The position numbers and the translations under genes were made by a program. DNA of 64,000 nucleotides, taken from contig NC_079383.1 in the NCBI RefSeq assembly GCF_021018895.1, positions 22,062,853 through 22,126,852 on the forward strand. Direction: 5' to 3'. Shown here piece after piece: positions 27,331 to 40,364 of this stretch; position 1 is the stretch's first letter, and each line of letters begins with the position of its first letter. This stretch comes from Seriola aureovittata (lineage: Eukaryota > Chordata > Actinopteri > Carangiformes > Carangidae). The notes beneath the pieces are model-generated. The model saw only the letters and a program-made list of their open reading frames with translations. It was not told the DNA's origin and ran no database searches.

Positions 27331-27415
27331 ACATTACCCCAAGACATCGTTCACCATCGTGGCCGACACACCGGAGAACCTGAGACTGAGGCAGCAGAGC
27401 GAGCTGCAGAGCCAG
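27331..27415 (+). CDS. nebl: nebl LIM-isoform exon 3 (first nebulin repeat of LASP2)
   Basis: 85-nt exon between TGTTTTCAG and GTAAAC, phase 2 to 0. It completes the Ala codon of exon 2 and encodes [20 protein letters not shown] then QQSELQSQ. This is LASP nebulin repeat 1, with the DTPE core, and it closes the LIM domain (CNAH, last zinc ligand). Confidence 0.94.
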
Positions 27416-28016
27416 GTAAACACACGCTCAGGTGACGGCAGCCGTCATCTCTGACCTGCTCTGATCATGTCAGTGTGTCCCGCTGTCGCTCACAGTCCTC
27501 GCTCTCCTCCGCCAGCTTCCTTTTCTTCTTCTCTGGAATCAAACGCAGCAGGTTTGCTCAGTGGAAACGCTGAAAATAAGAAAATGAAAAACAAAGTCAG
27601 TGTATTGATGAAATGGTGCAATAGAAACAAACTTTGTCCTAATCACATGCAAATCATGTGACTCTATTTCCCACAGTTTGTTCTATATTGATATAAACCT
27701 CAGACTTGGTCCTTTAATGTATTGTTATTTTATTTCAGACTCTAATGTGTACACAAAAACATGTTTCACTTTACATTCAGATCCTCTTAGTTTAGTTTCT
27801 GTAAAGTTCACAGCGTCTGTCTGACCGACAGGTCTCTAAAGCAGCTCTCTGGCTCATGACCCCGCCCCTCTGGCAGCGCCCGGAGGTAGAAACAAACGCT
27901 CAGGTGTGTCGGTAGAAGCCGCTCTGACAGTTCTGCTTCACTGTGCTGATTTACTGATGCAAAGGACACGTATGAGACCGTCAACCAGCTACACCTCTCT
28001 GCCATATGTCCTCATG

Positions 28017-28060
<44 letters not shown>

Positions 28061-28155
28061 TGTGTGTGTGTGTGTGTCAGCCTAGCAGACTACAGTACAA
28101 AAGGACAGATGTCCACTCAGCAGTCTGCAGTAGTGAACGTGCTGTTTGTCATGCG

Positions 28156-28218
<63 letters not shown>

Positions 28219-28619
28219 TGTGTGTGTCTGTGTGTGTGTGGTTGTGTGTCCTGCTTTGCCCTCATAAAGATCCATTTATTAGCAGTTTGTCATTTACAGA
28301 GCAGAGATTTACACATTCATTTGTTCTGTCTCCATCAAGCTTCTTTCTTTCTTTCTTTGTGTCTTTCATTGGGAACAACCATACACACTTTCTATCTTCC
28401 AACGTTGTTCGGGCATCAAACGTCCGTCAGCTATCTCCTCTTCTTCCTCCTCCTCTTCCTCTTCCTCTCCCTCCACTATCTTCCAGTAAAAGTCGCCGCT
28501 GCAGTGACTCTGTCTCACCTCAGAGCACCAAACTAAACAGGATGTCACTTTGCCTGCTTGGATTTCCATTATTCCCACCCTCTGTAGGTGTAAGTGTGTA
28601 CGCAGCATCAGCTACTTTC

Positions 28620-28701
<82 letters not shown>

Positions 28702-28815
28702 TTTAGCTCGTTAGCTTGTCATATTATCTCAGCAGGGAGCTCACGGCTGATGAATGGGGATTTAATCTGCTTTGTGGTGAAAACGGGGACAATCACTGTG
28801 AGAGCAGAATACCAG

Positions 28816-28868
<53 letters not shown>

Positions 28869-30200
28869 GGTCTGAGTCATACTTCTGCAGTTTACAGCCT
28901 TATGTAACTGTGTTGTGAAGGCTAATGGGCTGTTGCTGATGACTGATAGACACCAGCAGGACGACATTAAAGGTAAATGAGGTGCAGTGTTTCCTCTGAA
29001 GGTCAGACTGAAGGAGCCGAGTCGGAGATGACCGCCGGCCGCTCTGCTGCTGTTTGACAGTGACGCAGCAGCGAGGCGGAGGTCCTGTCTCGTTCCACAG
29101 ATCTGTGATCAGGATCCTCTGGAAGCCCGGATTATTTCAGATGTAATTATAATTATGTTTAAAACGAATCAGGATAATTCAGTGAATAATGTTAGATATT
29201 AGTAGGAGGTTGATATTACTGTTAATTCTACACATGTCATCAGATATCTGAGTTTCAGCACTGGGACCAAAACACTAATGTTAAGGTGCTTTCAGGAGAT
29301 ATTTAACAAAATAAAACAAAACTTTTCAAATGCATCATTTTATCTTAGTAAAAGACACTAAAACTGACAATAAACTGTATCTAAAACTGGGCGTCTCTCA
29401 TCAAAGAATAAATGAGGATGTGACGGTTCGGTGCCAGAGAGGACTGAGGTTAAACACACAGCCTGGATTCTGCTGTGACTTTAAATAACCTTCTGTGGGA
29501 CCATGACTCGTGAACAAAGGTGAGAGTCGGTGTTTGAGTCGTATCTCTGTTCAGCCTGTAAGATGGAGGAATTATAGTACGTCTAAAGTTCTGTTCACGC
29601 CGTGTGAAGCCGAACTGTAATTATTTCTGCTGTGTGGGCACATTCACGAGTACAATCCACCTGCAGGTTCCTGTATCATCACCGTGATGTGAGCTCCAGA
29701 TCTCCCTTTAATTAGTTCATGAAGCAGGTAACGAGTGCAGCCTCTCACCTCTCTCCTCCTCCTCTCTCTCCGTAATGTTGGTACAAAACGGCAGCGATCA
29801 TGATCACCAGATTTTATTGTGATACAAATAATTGCAATTAACATTTTATGCAGCTGTTACAGTAGAAGCCTAGTAATAAGCTCCGTCCACACTACTTTGT
29901 TTTAGTTTTAAAGCTCATCTCTTCTGCTGCGTTTCCTGCTGGCGTCCACACGACTCATAAAACAGAGACTTTCAGAAACGCTGCTGGACCTGTTTTATTT
30001 TGAAAACTCAGGGGTTGTGTTTTATTTTGAAAACTCTGGGGTTTTGATACAACACAACGGACGGACAGAAACTGAGAAATGTGAAGCTTGGCCTGTGTGC
30101 TGATTCTAAATGATCATTTATCATCATCAAGTTACTGTAGTTCTCATGTTTCTCTCTCTCTCTCTCTTTCTCTCTCTGTCTCTGTCTCCCTCTCTCTCTG

Positions 30201-30273
<73 letters not shown>

Positions 30274-30279
30274 CTGCAG
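27416..30279 (+). other. nebl: nebl intron 3
   Basis: Repeat-rich, with (TG) tracts at 28019-28077, 28157-28240 and 28623-28700, a (CA) tract at 28819-28865 and a CT-rich end at 30152-30275 that forms an unusually long pyrimidine tract for exon 4. No exon is seen. Confidence 0.7.
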
Positions 30280-30387
30280 GTGAAGTACAAGAAGGACTTT
30301 GAGGAGAGTAAAGGTCGAGGGTTCAGCATCGTGTCCGATACTCCAGAGATGCAAAGACTCAGAAGGACTCAGGAGCAGATCAGTAAC
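30280..30387 (+). CDS. nebl: nebl LIM-isoform exon 4 (second nebulin repeat of LASP2)
   Basis: 108-nt exon between CTCCTGCAG and GTATGT, phase 0 to 0. It encodes [20 protein letters not shown] then [16 protein letters not shown]. The [13 protein letters not shown] string is characteristic of LASP2/NEBL. In the LASP2 isoform it should splice to distal exons outside the window. It could equally join any phase-0 module exon in this window in frame. Confidence 0.95.
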
Positions 30388-30438
30388 GTATGTGTACAGA
30401 CACACACACGTACACACACATACACACACACACATACA

Positions 30439-30477
<39 letters not shown>

Positions 30478-30581
30478 ACACGGATCATGTTCCTGTTTGT
30501 CCTGGTGTTTGATATGTGAGTGTGTGTGTGATGTGAAATGTGTGACGGGGTGAACTTTGGTCAGTGAGCACAATCTCTCTT

Positions 30582-30661
<80 letters not shown>

Positions 30662-31036
30662 ACACACCATGGAGCCCTCCAGTGATGCTGACATCAGCCG
30701 TTTGAAGAGGAGCTTCTTCTTCTTCATCAGTGTAAGTGACGAGTTTTATTTGTTGAATTTAAGACGAATCAAGTTCATTTAAATGATTTAACTACGAGTA
30801 TTGATACATAATTATTGGGTATCGAGTAAAGCCGAGTCTCTTCTGCACCACAGTGTGTTTTGGTTTTTAACACAAATAAAGAAAGTGGGATGTGGTTAAA
30901 CTTTGAGCTGTGGTTCGTTTAGTTTCGCCAGTGGAGCCTGAAGCATCAGCGCTGTTGCTACGGTTACCAGCATGTTTTATTTATATGTTTATGACCTACA
31001 ACAAGAAAATGTTCATGTGGCTGTGATGTGTGTGTG

Positions 31037-31081
<45 letters not shown>

Positions 31082-31360
31082 GTGCTGGACCCATGTGTGT
31101 GCTGATGACCTGGTGACCCTCAGCAGACGATGCTAAGGTAGAGTCTCATTGTGCACCTGCTCCTTCTCCTCGATTGTTTGCTTTTGTTTTCCCGTCTTTC
31201 CTCTCTGTTTATTCCCGCTCTTTTTTTCTCTTCTCCTCCCTCTCTGTCCTCCGCTCTCCCCCCTCTCCTCCCCCCTCTGTTTACCTGACCGAGTGATCGC
31301 ATCATTCCGCCGCGTTAATACGCCACAGATTCCCTCTCCTCGTTTGCCCGGCCTTAATTA

Positions 31361-31398
<38 letters not shown>

Positions 31399-31967
31399 CG
31401 CCTCGCTCTCAAACGGTTTGACATTCAAACAGCCCACACATTTTTATTTTATCACCCAGCTCCTCTGGAGGCTGACCTGGAGATGAAAGAAGAAGAGGAG
31501 GAGGAAGTGAGGGAGGTTGAATACAGAGGGGGATTTCTGTTTGCTTGTTGAATAAGAAACTCAACAAAAACCAGCACATAATAATATTAAATTAATGAAA
31601 TGAACTTCTGCTGGTGTCTCATTATCTTTAATTATTTGATTTGTAAATTAGAGCCCGTCTCCCTGATCCTCAGTTTCACAGCTCTGGGTTTAAAAGCTTT
31701 CTGATCTTAAGAAAATGTTTTTCTCTGGATTTGGATTCAGTTAAAAAATAAAATAAAATTTTAAAAAAACAGAAATCTGTTTCACAAAGTCCGAAAAGCC
31801 TGAAGAGAAGAGTGTTATTTCCTCCGAGCTGCGGCTGCCACTGAAGCTGGTTCACATCAGGACAAGATCACAGGGATTTCTCCCAGGAAAAGCTTTGTGT
31901 TTCAGAATTCATTAACAAGATCTGAGGGAGGGAGAGAGAGAGGGAGAGAGAGAGGGAGAGAGAGGGA

Positions 31968-32008
<41 letters not shown>

Positions 32009-32918
32009 CTCCTGGTCAGTGAGGCAGCTTTTTACCACTTATAAAAACTGTGTCTCCCGATTTAGAGGAGAGAGGTTTCATTCTGCGGGGAGCGTTGTTT
32101 ACTGTGATGCTGGGTGAGACGGTGGTGACTGCAGGCAGGAGCCGCAGCCAGGATTCAACTGGCAGGACTCAGCTGTTATTCAGGCCACTAAACCCATGAC
32201 GTGTTTAAAGACCTTATTAATTAGTTGGTGCCTGAATGAGTGAGGATTGATCGGTGTTTTTATGTTTTATTAGGGTGTTTTTTAAGCAGATTTGTGCGCG
32301 CAGGGAAAATCAAAAGAACTGAGTATCACAGCTGAGCTGGCTGTGGTGGAGAAGTTGGAGGAATAAGAAAGAAGAAAAGGGCCTGAAGACGTCAGCAGTT
32401 AACAAGAGCTCCTTCTTACAGTTTACTGACCGGCTTAGACCGAATACTTCCAGCTACTAAAGAGCCACAGGAACTAGATGCAGGAATTAAAGGAGAAAGT
32501 AAAAGTCCAGACTCCTGTTCTCCAGCTCTTCTCCACATCCATGTAGTTAGGAAGAACAAACTGACTGTAACCCAGTTTCATAAATGCATGTAAACGAGGA
32601 ATTACCTTAAATCTAGAGCTGATGCTGGCGAGCGCTCGCAGGTCTGTGACATCTGTATGAATGAATGAATTGGTTGATTAGACATCAGCAGTAGTTTGGT
32701 CTCTCTCTGCTCTTCCTCCTCTGTCTTCATTTCCTCAGCTGCATTCAAAAAGGCATCCTACATTTCCCAGAATGCCCAGAATGAGTAACATTAGCCTGGA
32801 GCTCATTCACTCTTATATCTGTGTTTATCTTTTCCTGTTTGAGGTCTGCATGTGTTTATGAATGTGAATGGTGTACCTGTGTTCTGCTGTTGTTGTGTCA
32901 ACCTGTGTGTGTGTGTGT

Positions 32919-32977
<59 letters not shown>

Positions 32978-33662
32978 TGGAGCAGCAGATTATCATTTGG
33001 CTCAGAGACAGTCAGATCTGCGTCCTGTTTATCTTTACAGCCATCTGACACCCTGATCCCGCTGCCAGACTCCCTGCTGCCTCTCACCCTCATACTGGCA
33101 AATCATTGGTCTCTACAGTCATGGGATATGGAATATGAAGTGACCAATCACACACACAGGATATGACCCCCCCACACACACACACTCCCCACCCCCCTTC
33201 CTGTTAGTGTGTGTTGCTTTACACCTCAAGAACGTGGCCAAGTCACATGACATGGATTTCACCTAGAAGATACAGACAGACGAGGCAGTGTGACCTTAAT
33301 TTATTCAAGAATATTTAAGTGATTATTACTAATTTGATCAATCAGTCAATCAGACTATTTTTAAATTGCACTTTTCTTATAAAAATAAGACAGTAATAAC
33401 AGGAATTGAGGAAATAACTACATTTAACACCGAGGAAACACTGAAGACTGGAAAGCAAACACGACAATAGAGTGATAAAAATAAAATAATAAAATACTAA
33501 AACGGAGGAGATTTATTAAAGTGAGTAAAACCAGAAATAAAAGTCAGATATTAAAAGTAATTTTAATAAATGAAAACAAAATAGTAAAGATAAAATTCTA
33601 AAATAGAGGAGATGTTTGGAAGTGAGTAAAACAAATAAAAGTAGAAATGAAGTAAATAAATA

Positions 33663-33724
<62 letters not shown>

Positions 33725-33853
33725 TGGTACATTCCTTCCAGCGTATGACACTCTCTCTGAACTCATCTCCAACATCTCAACCTACACACACTTTAACAAA
33801 CAGACCACAGTGACACATTCATACAGTATGTACCCCCCAGCCGTTGCTTCAGT

Positions 33854-33904
<51 letters not shown>

Positions 33905-34909
33905 GCACTGTGGTTGGGATGAAGGGCACGGTGGCGATAAGGTCTTGAGTAGAGGGCTAAATGTGGAAGGTAAAGTGATAAGAAGAACCCAGAGAACCAA
34001 CACCCAGGAGACAGGAGACAGTCGGAGACTAGACCGGACAGTTCAGTCGCTCACAGGTTCGAACTTTAAACTAACTGTAAAACAAGAAGCTGAAACGTTG
34101 ACGAAGAATCTGAGGAACTCAAAGAGCATCCAAGACATCCAGAGGAAGACACAGAGACCACGACACTGAGGACGTCTTAAAGAACCCGTTTGGGAAGCTG
34201 AAGTTGACCAAGACAAAACCAAAAGGAAGATTTATCGAGGCAAAGACCACAGACTGTACAAGGTGAGTGCAACACTGAGGAAAGAGGACGAGAACAGGAC
34301 TAAGCTAACGAGCTAACGCCGGGCCGGAGCTTTAGAAGACGATTGAGGGGAGGTTGGTAAAAGTCTCTTCTGACAGGGAGACGAGACCTTCAGGGATCTG
34401 AGAGGAAGGAGCTGAGGAGAAACCTAGCATGGAGGACTGATGCGTCGGGAAAGGTGACCTTGACATGTAGGAGATCACATGGCGACCGTGACTTTGAGGA
34501 AGCCATTAGCGAGCCAAGTCGTCAACATGAAGTCGATCATAAAAACATGGAGGTTTCTGAGCAGGAGGGCGGATCAGAGAGTCACAGCCTCTAAGTTCAG
34601 GTCCAGATCTGCGGCCTGTGAGACGTTCAGCATCACTTAGCTCTGTCTACCAACGCCACAGCCATGCTAACCGTGCTAACCATGCTAACCCCACCCCCAC
34701 TACTTCCTACGTCATCACATGAAACCAGGCCTCACACTTGCCTCTTACCTCTTTCTTGCTTTTCTAGATAAGGAAGGTCATGTTGTTTTCTATTTCATAA
34801 TCCTGCTGGAATCCTGGAGTTCCTTTTAATTGTGTTTTTCATGTGTCACATAAATAAAAAGGAAAAGGATTGAACTGAAAGTTAAACATTAACTGTCCTT
34901 TGACCTCAG
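30388..34909 (+). other. nebl: nebl intron 4 with presumed internal nebulette promoter
   Basis: Mostly repeats: (CA) at 30400-30480, 30584-30668 and 31363-31395; (TG) at 31040-31078, 32905-32976 and 33663-33722; (CA) at 33858-33901; and a GA-rich run at 31926-32008. A long-isoform promoter is expected upstream of 34921 because the human nebulette start lies in the same place relative to the LASP2 exons. No clear TATA or E-box cluster was identified. Confidence 0.5.
34000..34262 (+). other. nebl: candidate non-coding first exon of nebulette isoform
   Basis: A purine-rich, non-repetitive stretch ends in gactgtacaag|gtgagtgc, a near-consensus donor, 650 bp upstream of the acidic exon that has a tttgacctcag acceptor. 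It could be the 5' UTR exon of the long isoform. The evidence is only the donor and its position. Confidence 0.25.
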
Positions 34910-34920
34910 AGGTGACTGAC

Positions 34921-35220
34921 ATGGAGGAAGAGGAGGCGCCTGCTGCTGTGCTGTCGGACGGAGAGATCGAAAATGTTACGACAGTCAAGAGAGAAGAAGA
35001 AGAAGAAGAGTCTTTCCAGGAGACGGTGGTAACGGCGGTAACGACTCTGACCACGGTTGTTGGCACGACTACGGGAATGACGGACGTACAGGAGGAGGAA
35101 GAGGAGGAGGAGGAGGAAACTGATGAAATATCAGAGGAGGAGGAAAATGAAGCGGCGACGGAGGGAGGAGAGGAAGTGGGGAGTAGAAGAAGAAAGTCGT
35201 TGGGGCCTTGGGAATCGGAG
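34921..35220 (+). CDS. nebl: nebl acidic start exon of the long (nebulette) isoform
   Basis: ATG at 34921 in good context (gacATGg) opens 100 codons ending ...SLGPWESE at a GTAAGA donor, phase 0. The sequence is strongly acidic: MEEEEAPA, REEEEEES, QEEEEEEEEETDEISEEEE, with a Val/Thr-rich middle (VVTAVTTLTTVVGTTTG) and a basic SRRRKS near the end. Human nebulette also begins with a short Glu-rich segment, so position and character agree, but this one is about three times longer. An acceptor-like cctcag ends at 34909, so the coding frame could begin in an earlier exon and the start is not certain. The region is probably disordered. Confidence 0.75.
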
Positions 35221-36226
35221 GTAAGAAGTTTGGAACTTTTGAAATTCAACATAAACAAACCAAAATTAAATGTTCAACAGGAAACAAACTAAACAAAAGA
35301 AAATCATGACGTGAAATCACCAAATCAGCAAAAACACAAACCCAGATCCTGACGAACGTGTTCAGTCCTGCTCATTAGTTTTATATTTCAGGAACCAGGA
35401 AATTAATTTGTTATCTGTTAGATTAAAGCAGATCTCATGCTTTTTTTTTAAAAGTCAAGGGAAGGAAAATACTTTTAACAATAAAACATTTGTCTCAGCT
35501 GTTTAAATTAAACTTATTTCAGTGTCTGTTGTTAAAGAGTCAGAGGTTTTCGTCTGAAGGCGACTTCGGGGTTTTCAGCGGATGAAACAAGGAAGCTGAT
35601 GTTTCTATGTTCGTTCAGTCTTTAGTTCAGGAAACAGAGAACATCAGCTGTCTGTGAACTTCATTATCAGTTAATCTGCTGATTATTTACTTGATTAATC
35701 AGTTGATCGTTTGTAAATCATCTGAAAACCGTCGTACGTCTTAAAGCACAAGGTGCTGTCGTCAGACTGTCGCTGTGTGCTGCTCCACCACTTTTGAGGA
35801 TTTTGCTGTTCTTTGATGAAGTCTGCTGAGAGGCAGATTTAGTTCCTCTTCAGAGACCCCCCCCCCCCCCCCCCCCAGCCCCGACTGTGAGTCTTTGTAT
35901 TGACCTTGGCGTGGGGCATCGCCTGGCACTGCAGGTTTTTCTAAGGGCTTAGAGAGGATTAGTGAAACTACAAATGAAAATGTGCCATTATTAGCCTTTG
36001 ATAGTGGAATCCGTCCCGTTACGAGAGGCGAGGGATTAACGGTGCATGAATTAGGAAAGTTCCCCCCCGGTTGACTCACAGGTTCCTCTGTCTCAGTGCT
36101 GTTAGTGGGGTCAGATGGATAATTCAGTTTGTCCTGTAAGTAGTGTAAGTAGTGTAGTCTGTCCAATAAGAGTTGGAGGATCCCGTCGTGGTTTAAAGGC
36201 CGTTACAGAGCAGCTCTCTCTCTCTC

Positions 36227-36288
<62 letters not shown>

Positions 36289-36345
36289 AGCTTTAAAAGC
36301 CCACGCTGGTCAAACTCTAACTCTCAGGTACTGGTGTGTTTTCAG
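35221..36345 (+). other. nebl: nebl intron between acidic and linker exons
   Basis: Contains a run of about 20 C at 35858-35877, a short TA run at 36227-36238 and a (TG) tract at 36238-36287. No exon is seen. Confidence 0.7.
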
Positions 36346-36417
36346 GCGTCCTCTGACGTGAAGCCTCCGCTGCCTGATCCAGCCTTTAACAGGAGGTGCA
36401 GCTTGCTCGTCAGTGAC
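36346..36417 (+). CDS. nebl: nebl linker exon (aligned with human segment ending ...ELISD)
   Basis: 72-nt phase-0 exon between TGTTTTCAG and GTAAGT encoding ASSDVKPPLPDPAFNRRCSL then LVSD. The last residues SD and the basic-Cys spacing match the human nebulette segment just before its first nebulin repeat (recalled as ...CTELISD). It provides the SD half of the SDxxYK actin-binding motif completed by the next exon. Confidence 0.8.
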
Positions 36418-36627
36418 GTAAGTTCATCCGGCGTTCGCTCGGTTCATTATTTAAATGTCACTCAGCTCATGGTGAGAGACTCGAGGCCGTGCTCCAGCAC
36501 AGCGGTGCTTTCAGGTGAGTGCTAACACGCTGAGGCTGATGGGAATGTCGTCAGTGTGTTGCTGGATATAAAGTCAGACGCTCAGCAGAGTTGCTCCAGT
36601 TCATCCTGAGGGGAACATGTGTAATCC

Positions 36628-36681
<54 letters not shown>

Positions 36682-37612
36682 GGGCTCACCACAGTAAGTG
36701 TCGATCCAAACTAATGACCCTCGAGTGTGAGTCTTCCAACACCGAGTCTCTCAGACACGTGCAGCTTCGCTTCGAGTCCGGGACGGATGAAACGCCACAA
36801 ACCTACAAACATGATTTCCTGTTTATTGCACAAATATCAAAATGTGTTTGTTTTTTTAATTTGACTTGATAATTTCAACAACTGTGAAAACAACAAGGAT
36901 CAAATCAGATTAATGACAAATGAAAAAATGTAGAAATGCAGCCAAAGAAGCGTGGGAGTGAATTTTCATTTCTTGAATTAATAACTTTCCTACATGTGTC
37001 ATTAGTGTGTAGGAGATTATCTTTTAGATAAAGAAATATTTTAGGTTTAATAACAGTATCTCTCCTGGAATATTTTGGGTAACAATCAATCTGTTTTAAT
37101 CGTGTTTAATCCGTGACGGTCTTCTGAGGGATATTTCAGTCCGGACCGGAGTGACGGACGCCGTGACTCAAACTGACGTGATCATGAATTCAGCTGCAGG
37201 TTTCTTTGACGTCCAGTGACGGCCTTTTAATTCAGCACAGAAAAGGAAAGCCCGCCTTTGGGCTACAGCAGCAGTTTGAGGCGAATATCTGGCAGTGAGA
37301 CGGTGAATGAGGGTGAATGTTGTTGTAGGAGGTGGGAGGGTGAGATATTGATTCCCCGGTGTGAGTCAAACTCGGCAGCTCGGCTGTTTCCAAGCAGCGT
37401 GACTCATCAGCTACAGTGGAAGAGAGTGAAGCATCTTTATGAAGCCGTCTTCACCTCTTTCCCTCGGCTGCTGTCGCCCTCTGCGACCCGCCGTCAGACG
37501 TCGCCGTTAATCATCACGTGAAGTTGAGACGTTACACTCCCGAAACGTTTTGTGCGTTCAGTCGTTCGATGACAGGAGGCGGGAAGAAACAACCTCTTTA
37601 TCTTTAGTTGTT

Positions 37613-37650
<38 letters not shown>

Positions 37651-39174
37651 CTCGTGTCATTCCCAAAATTCATGGCGAAGCTCTGCACGCATCACAATCC
37701 TAAAGCCTGATCCACCAATCATCCAGGTTGCTGTTACCATGGAGACGTGACTGCATAAAAGTTGTGTCCATGGCAGGCTGAGTGGAGGGAGCCAGCTTCA
37801 GGATATAACAGACTGTGGAGAAGAAACGACACATAATAAACAACATTGATAAGTTTAAATACTGATTTAATAACATAAGATTTATTTGTGTTGACGCAGT
37901 CCAGGCCTGCGTTCTCACCCACTCTGGTTTCCTGTCACAGATCGGCAGCGACAGACACTGACTTTGTGGATTAATCCCATTTTCGCTCCTGGGTCTCTCC
38001 AGGAAATCTGTCAGCCTGTTGTTTGACCGAACGTCCAATCAGACGGAGCCGAGCCCCAGACGCTGGCACATGTGCTGCTCTGTATGAGAGAGACGTGTTG
38101 AGCTAACGAGGCGAATATATATATATATATATATATATATCAATCAAATCTAACAGAGTTTAACATGGACCGCTCTGTTTGTTTTTCTTCATATATATTT
38201 ATAGGTTTATATTAAAGAAGCTCACAGAGGCAGAGCTGCTGTTAAACTGTCCAGTTATTTTTAGCTTTTCAAAAGTAATTTCTCTCATATATGAAAACGG
38301 ACCCAGAGCCAGCAGTGAATTACCAAAGGGCGTCAGAGACAAGTGTTCGTACCTGACCTCACCCGACAGGACGCTCCTCACACGTTTCCAAACAGCCTGA
38401 CACCTTCAGAAGTGATATAATAACAGGATGGAAATTGTTTCAGCTTTGAGCCTGGCTCAGAATCAAAATGCATCCTGGGATACTTGGCTGTCCCAATGCA
38501 TCCTCGATAAAACAGGCGAGAACACTTCACATATTTGATCTGTTCTCGGGTTGATGTGGAACAGAAGTCGGACTGACGATGTTTCACAAGAACAGAGAAG
38601 AAGGCAGAGTGAGGATCAGCTGTTATACTTCTGTACAATAATAAATATTATTTTATTATTCCCTCTTTTCCTTTCAATAACTCAACTATTGTTCATCGTT
38701 ATCATCAGGGTTTGTTCTGGAGGAAGATGCAGCCTTATGTTTTTCTTTTGTTTTACAATCACAGCTTGAGTTTTCATCAACTCTGACTAACTCAAGCCTG
38801 ATCAATACAGAAGATGTTATGGTATTGATTGTATTTGTTGCAGCTGGTCTGACTGGATGAATCACTGTATCACCTGGAGTTAATGTGAAAGCTTCCACCT
38901 GTAGTTATCGTCCCCAGCTTTGACAGGAACTGTCTAATTCATGGGATGTGAACGACGCTGCTGAGGGTGCATGTAAACAAAGATATTTTAATTCATTTAA
39001 ACTACTTTCCATCAAAGCTTTTATTTTTCACCACACCTGATATTTGTACATGTTTTAGAGCCGATTCAGCAGCTTTCTTCACTGTTGCTCTGTGAGCTTT
39101 AAAACAACTAACAGTCCTCCTGGGGATGGAGCTGGAGGGCAGCAGAAGTTCAGCTTGCATGCAAATATAATCAC

Positions 39175-39225
<51 letters not shown>

Positions 39226-39247
39226 TGATGTCTCCTCCTCCCTGCAG
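36418..39247 (+). other. nebl: nebl intron before the first nebulette module
   Basis: 2.8 kb with (CA) at 36630-36677, CT-rich runs at 37613-37653, a (TA) run at 38116-38140 and (CA) at 39179-39222 ending 25 bp before the acceptor. No exon is supported. Confidence 0.7.
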
Positions 39248-39349
39248 GTGAGGTATAAGGAGGACTTTGAGAAGATGAAAGGCCAGAGTCTGTTTGTTCC
39301 TGGAGCTGAACTCATTCATGCCAAGAACATCAGCGCGGTGATATCTGAG
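39248..39349 (+). CDS. nebl: nebl first nebulin module of the long isoform
   Basis: 102-nt phase-0 exon encoding VRYKEDFEKMKGQSLFVPGA then ELIHAKNISAVISE. It matches the first repeat of human nebulette (IRYKEEFKKSKD... KNIGAFISE, from memory). The donor is GTCTGA, weaker than its neighbours. This single module is the left boundary of the repeated array. Confidence 0.92.
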
Positions 39350-39444
39350 GTCTGAGCGCACACGCAGCACACGGCTGTTGTTTCACACTCGTAAAGACTC
39401 GTGTCGTCTGATCACTCCTGTGAAATGTTGTTGAACTGTTTCAG

Positions 39445-39555
39445 TCCAAGTACAAGGAGGAGGGGAAGAAGGAGGCGTCGGTCTCTCTGTACTCCATCCT
39501 GCCGGAGACTCCGGAGACTCAACGCGCCAGAGAAGCGTCAGAGCTGCAGAGCGAG
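39445..39555 (+). CDS. nebl: nebl array module M1
   Basis: 37 codons, SKYKEEGKKE...LPETPETQRAREASELQSE, phase 0. This is the first copy of the array module type (xKYKE-GKKE-SLYS-LPET-ET-AKE-ELQSE). It is 95 bp from the previous exon and lies outside the regular seven-module register. Confidence 0.94.
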
Positions 39556-39694
39556 GTACTTCAACTTCAGATGGTGATGATGCAGAAGTTAGTGGCGGTG
39601 GATCAGCGGGTCAGCGGGTCAGCGGGTCAGCGCTCCCGGTGATATACGGTTGTGGCAGTGATGACGTTTTGTTTTTTTGTTTGTTTGTTTCCAG

Positions 39695-39805
39695 ATTAAA
39701 TACAAAGGGAACGTGAAGACGGAGATTTCCTCGTCGCTTTACTCGCTGCTGCCGGAAACCACAGAGACTCAGTTCGTCAAAGAGCTGACGGAGATTCTGA
39801 GTGAG
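39695..39805 (+). CDS. nebl: nebl array module M2
   Basis: 37 codons, IKYKGNVKTEISSSLYSLLP...QFVKELTEILSE. The N-terminal half (YKG, acidic-Ile-Ser-x-Ser-Leu-Tyr) is the closest in the array to the single human repeat that occupies this position. Phase 0; donor GTCAGA. Confidence 0.94.
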
Positions 39806-40364
39806 GTCAGACAGGAAGGAGGGGAATGGTCCGATGATGGAGGGATGATGGAGGGATGATGGAGGGATGATGGAGGGATGATGGAGGGATGATGGAGGGA
39901 TGAATGCAAGATGGAAGGGTGGATGGGCTATAATGATTTAATGGATGGGTAAATGGAAGAATGAATGGATAATGGATGAATGAAAAGATTGATGGATGGA
40001 TGATGGGTTATGATGATGGAGGAATACATGGGTGGACAGAGAGAGGATGAACAGATACTGATGGATGAATGAATGGACGGTTGAAAGGATTAATGGATAG
40101 ATGGAAAGCTAGTGGATGAATGGATGATCTCTCCCTCTCTCTCTCCCTCTCTCTCTCCCTCTCTCTCTCCCTCTCTCTCTCTCTCCCTCCCCCCTCCTTT
40201 TCTCTCTCTCCCTCTCTCTCTCCCTCTCTCTCTCTCTCTCCCTCCCTCCCCCCTCCTTTTCTCTCTCTCCCTCTCTCTCTCTCCTCTCTCCCTCTCTCTC
40301 TCTCTCCCTCCCTCCCCCCTCCTTTTCTCTCTCTCTCTCTCTCCCTCCCTCCCTCCTTCCTCAG
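39806..40364 (+). repeat. nebl: intron with 'gatggaggga' minisatellite and CT-rich tract
   Basis: 39836-39905 repeats the word gatgatggaggg, followed by looser ATGGATG-rich DNA. 40127-40360 is almost pure CT with cccccctcctttt blocks repeated three times, leading into the M3 acceptor. Confidence 0.9.

Noticed and set aside
28366..28608. Minus-strand frame with Glu run (EGEEEEEEEEEEE)
   Set aside because: It is the complement of a TCC-rich low-complexity tract; no exon structure.
31081..31137. Possible small exon (gcag|gtgctggaccc...aag|gtagag) in intron 4
   Set aside because: It has an in-frame stop soon after the start and no similarity to nebulin or LIM sequence.
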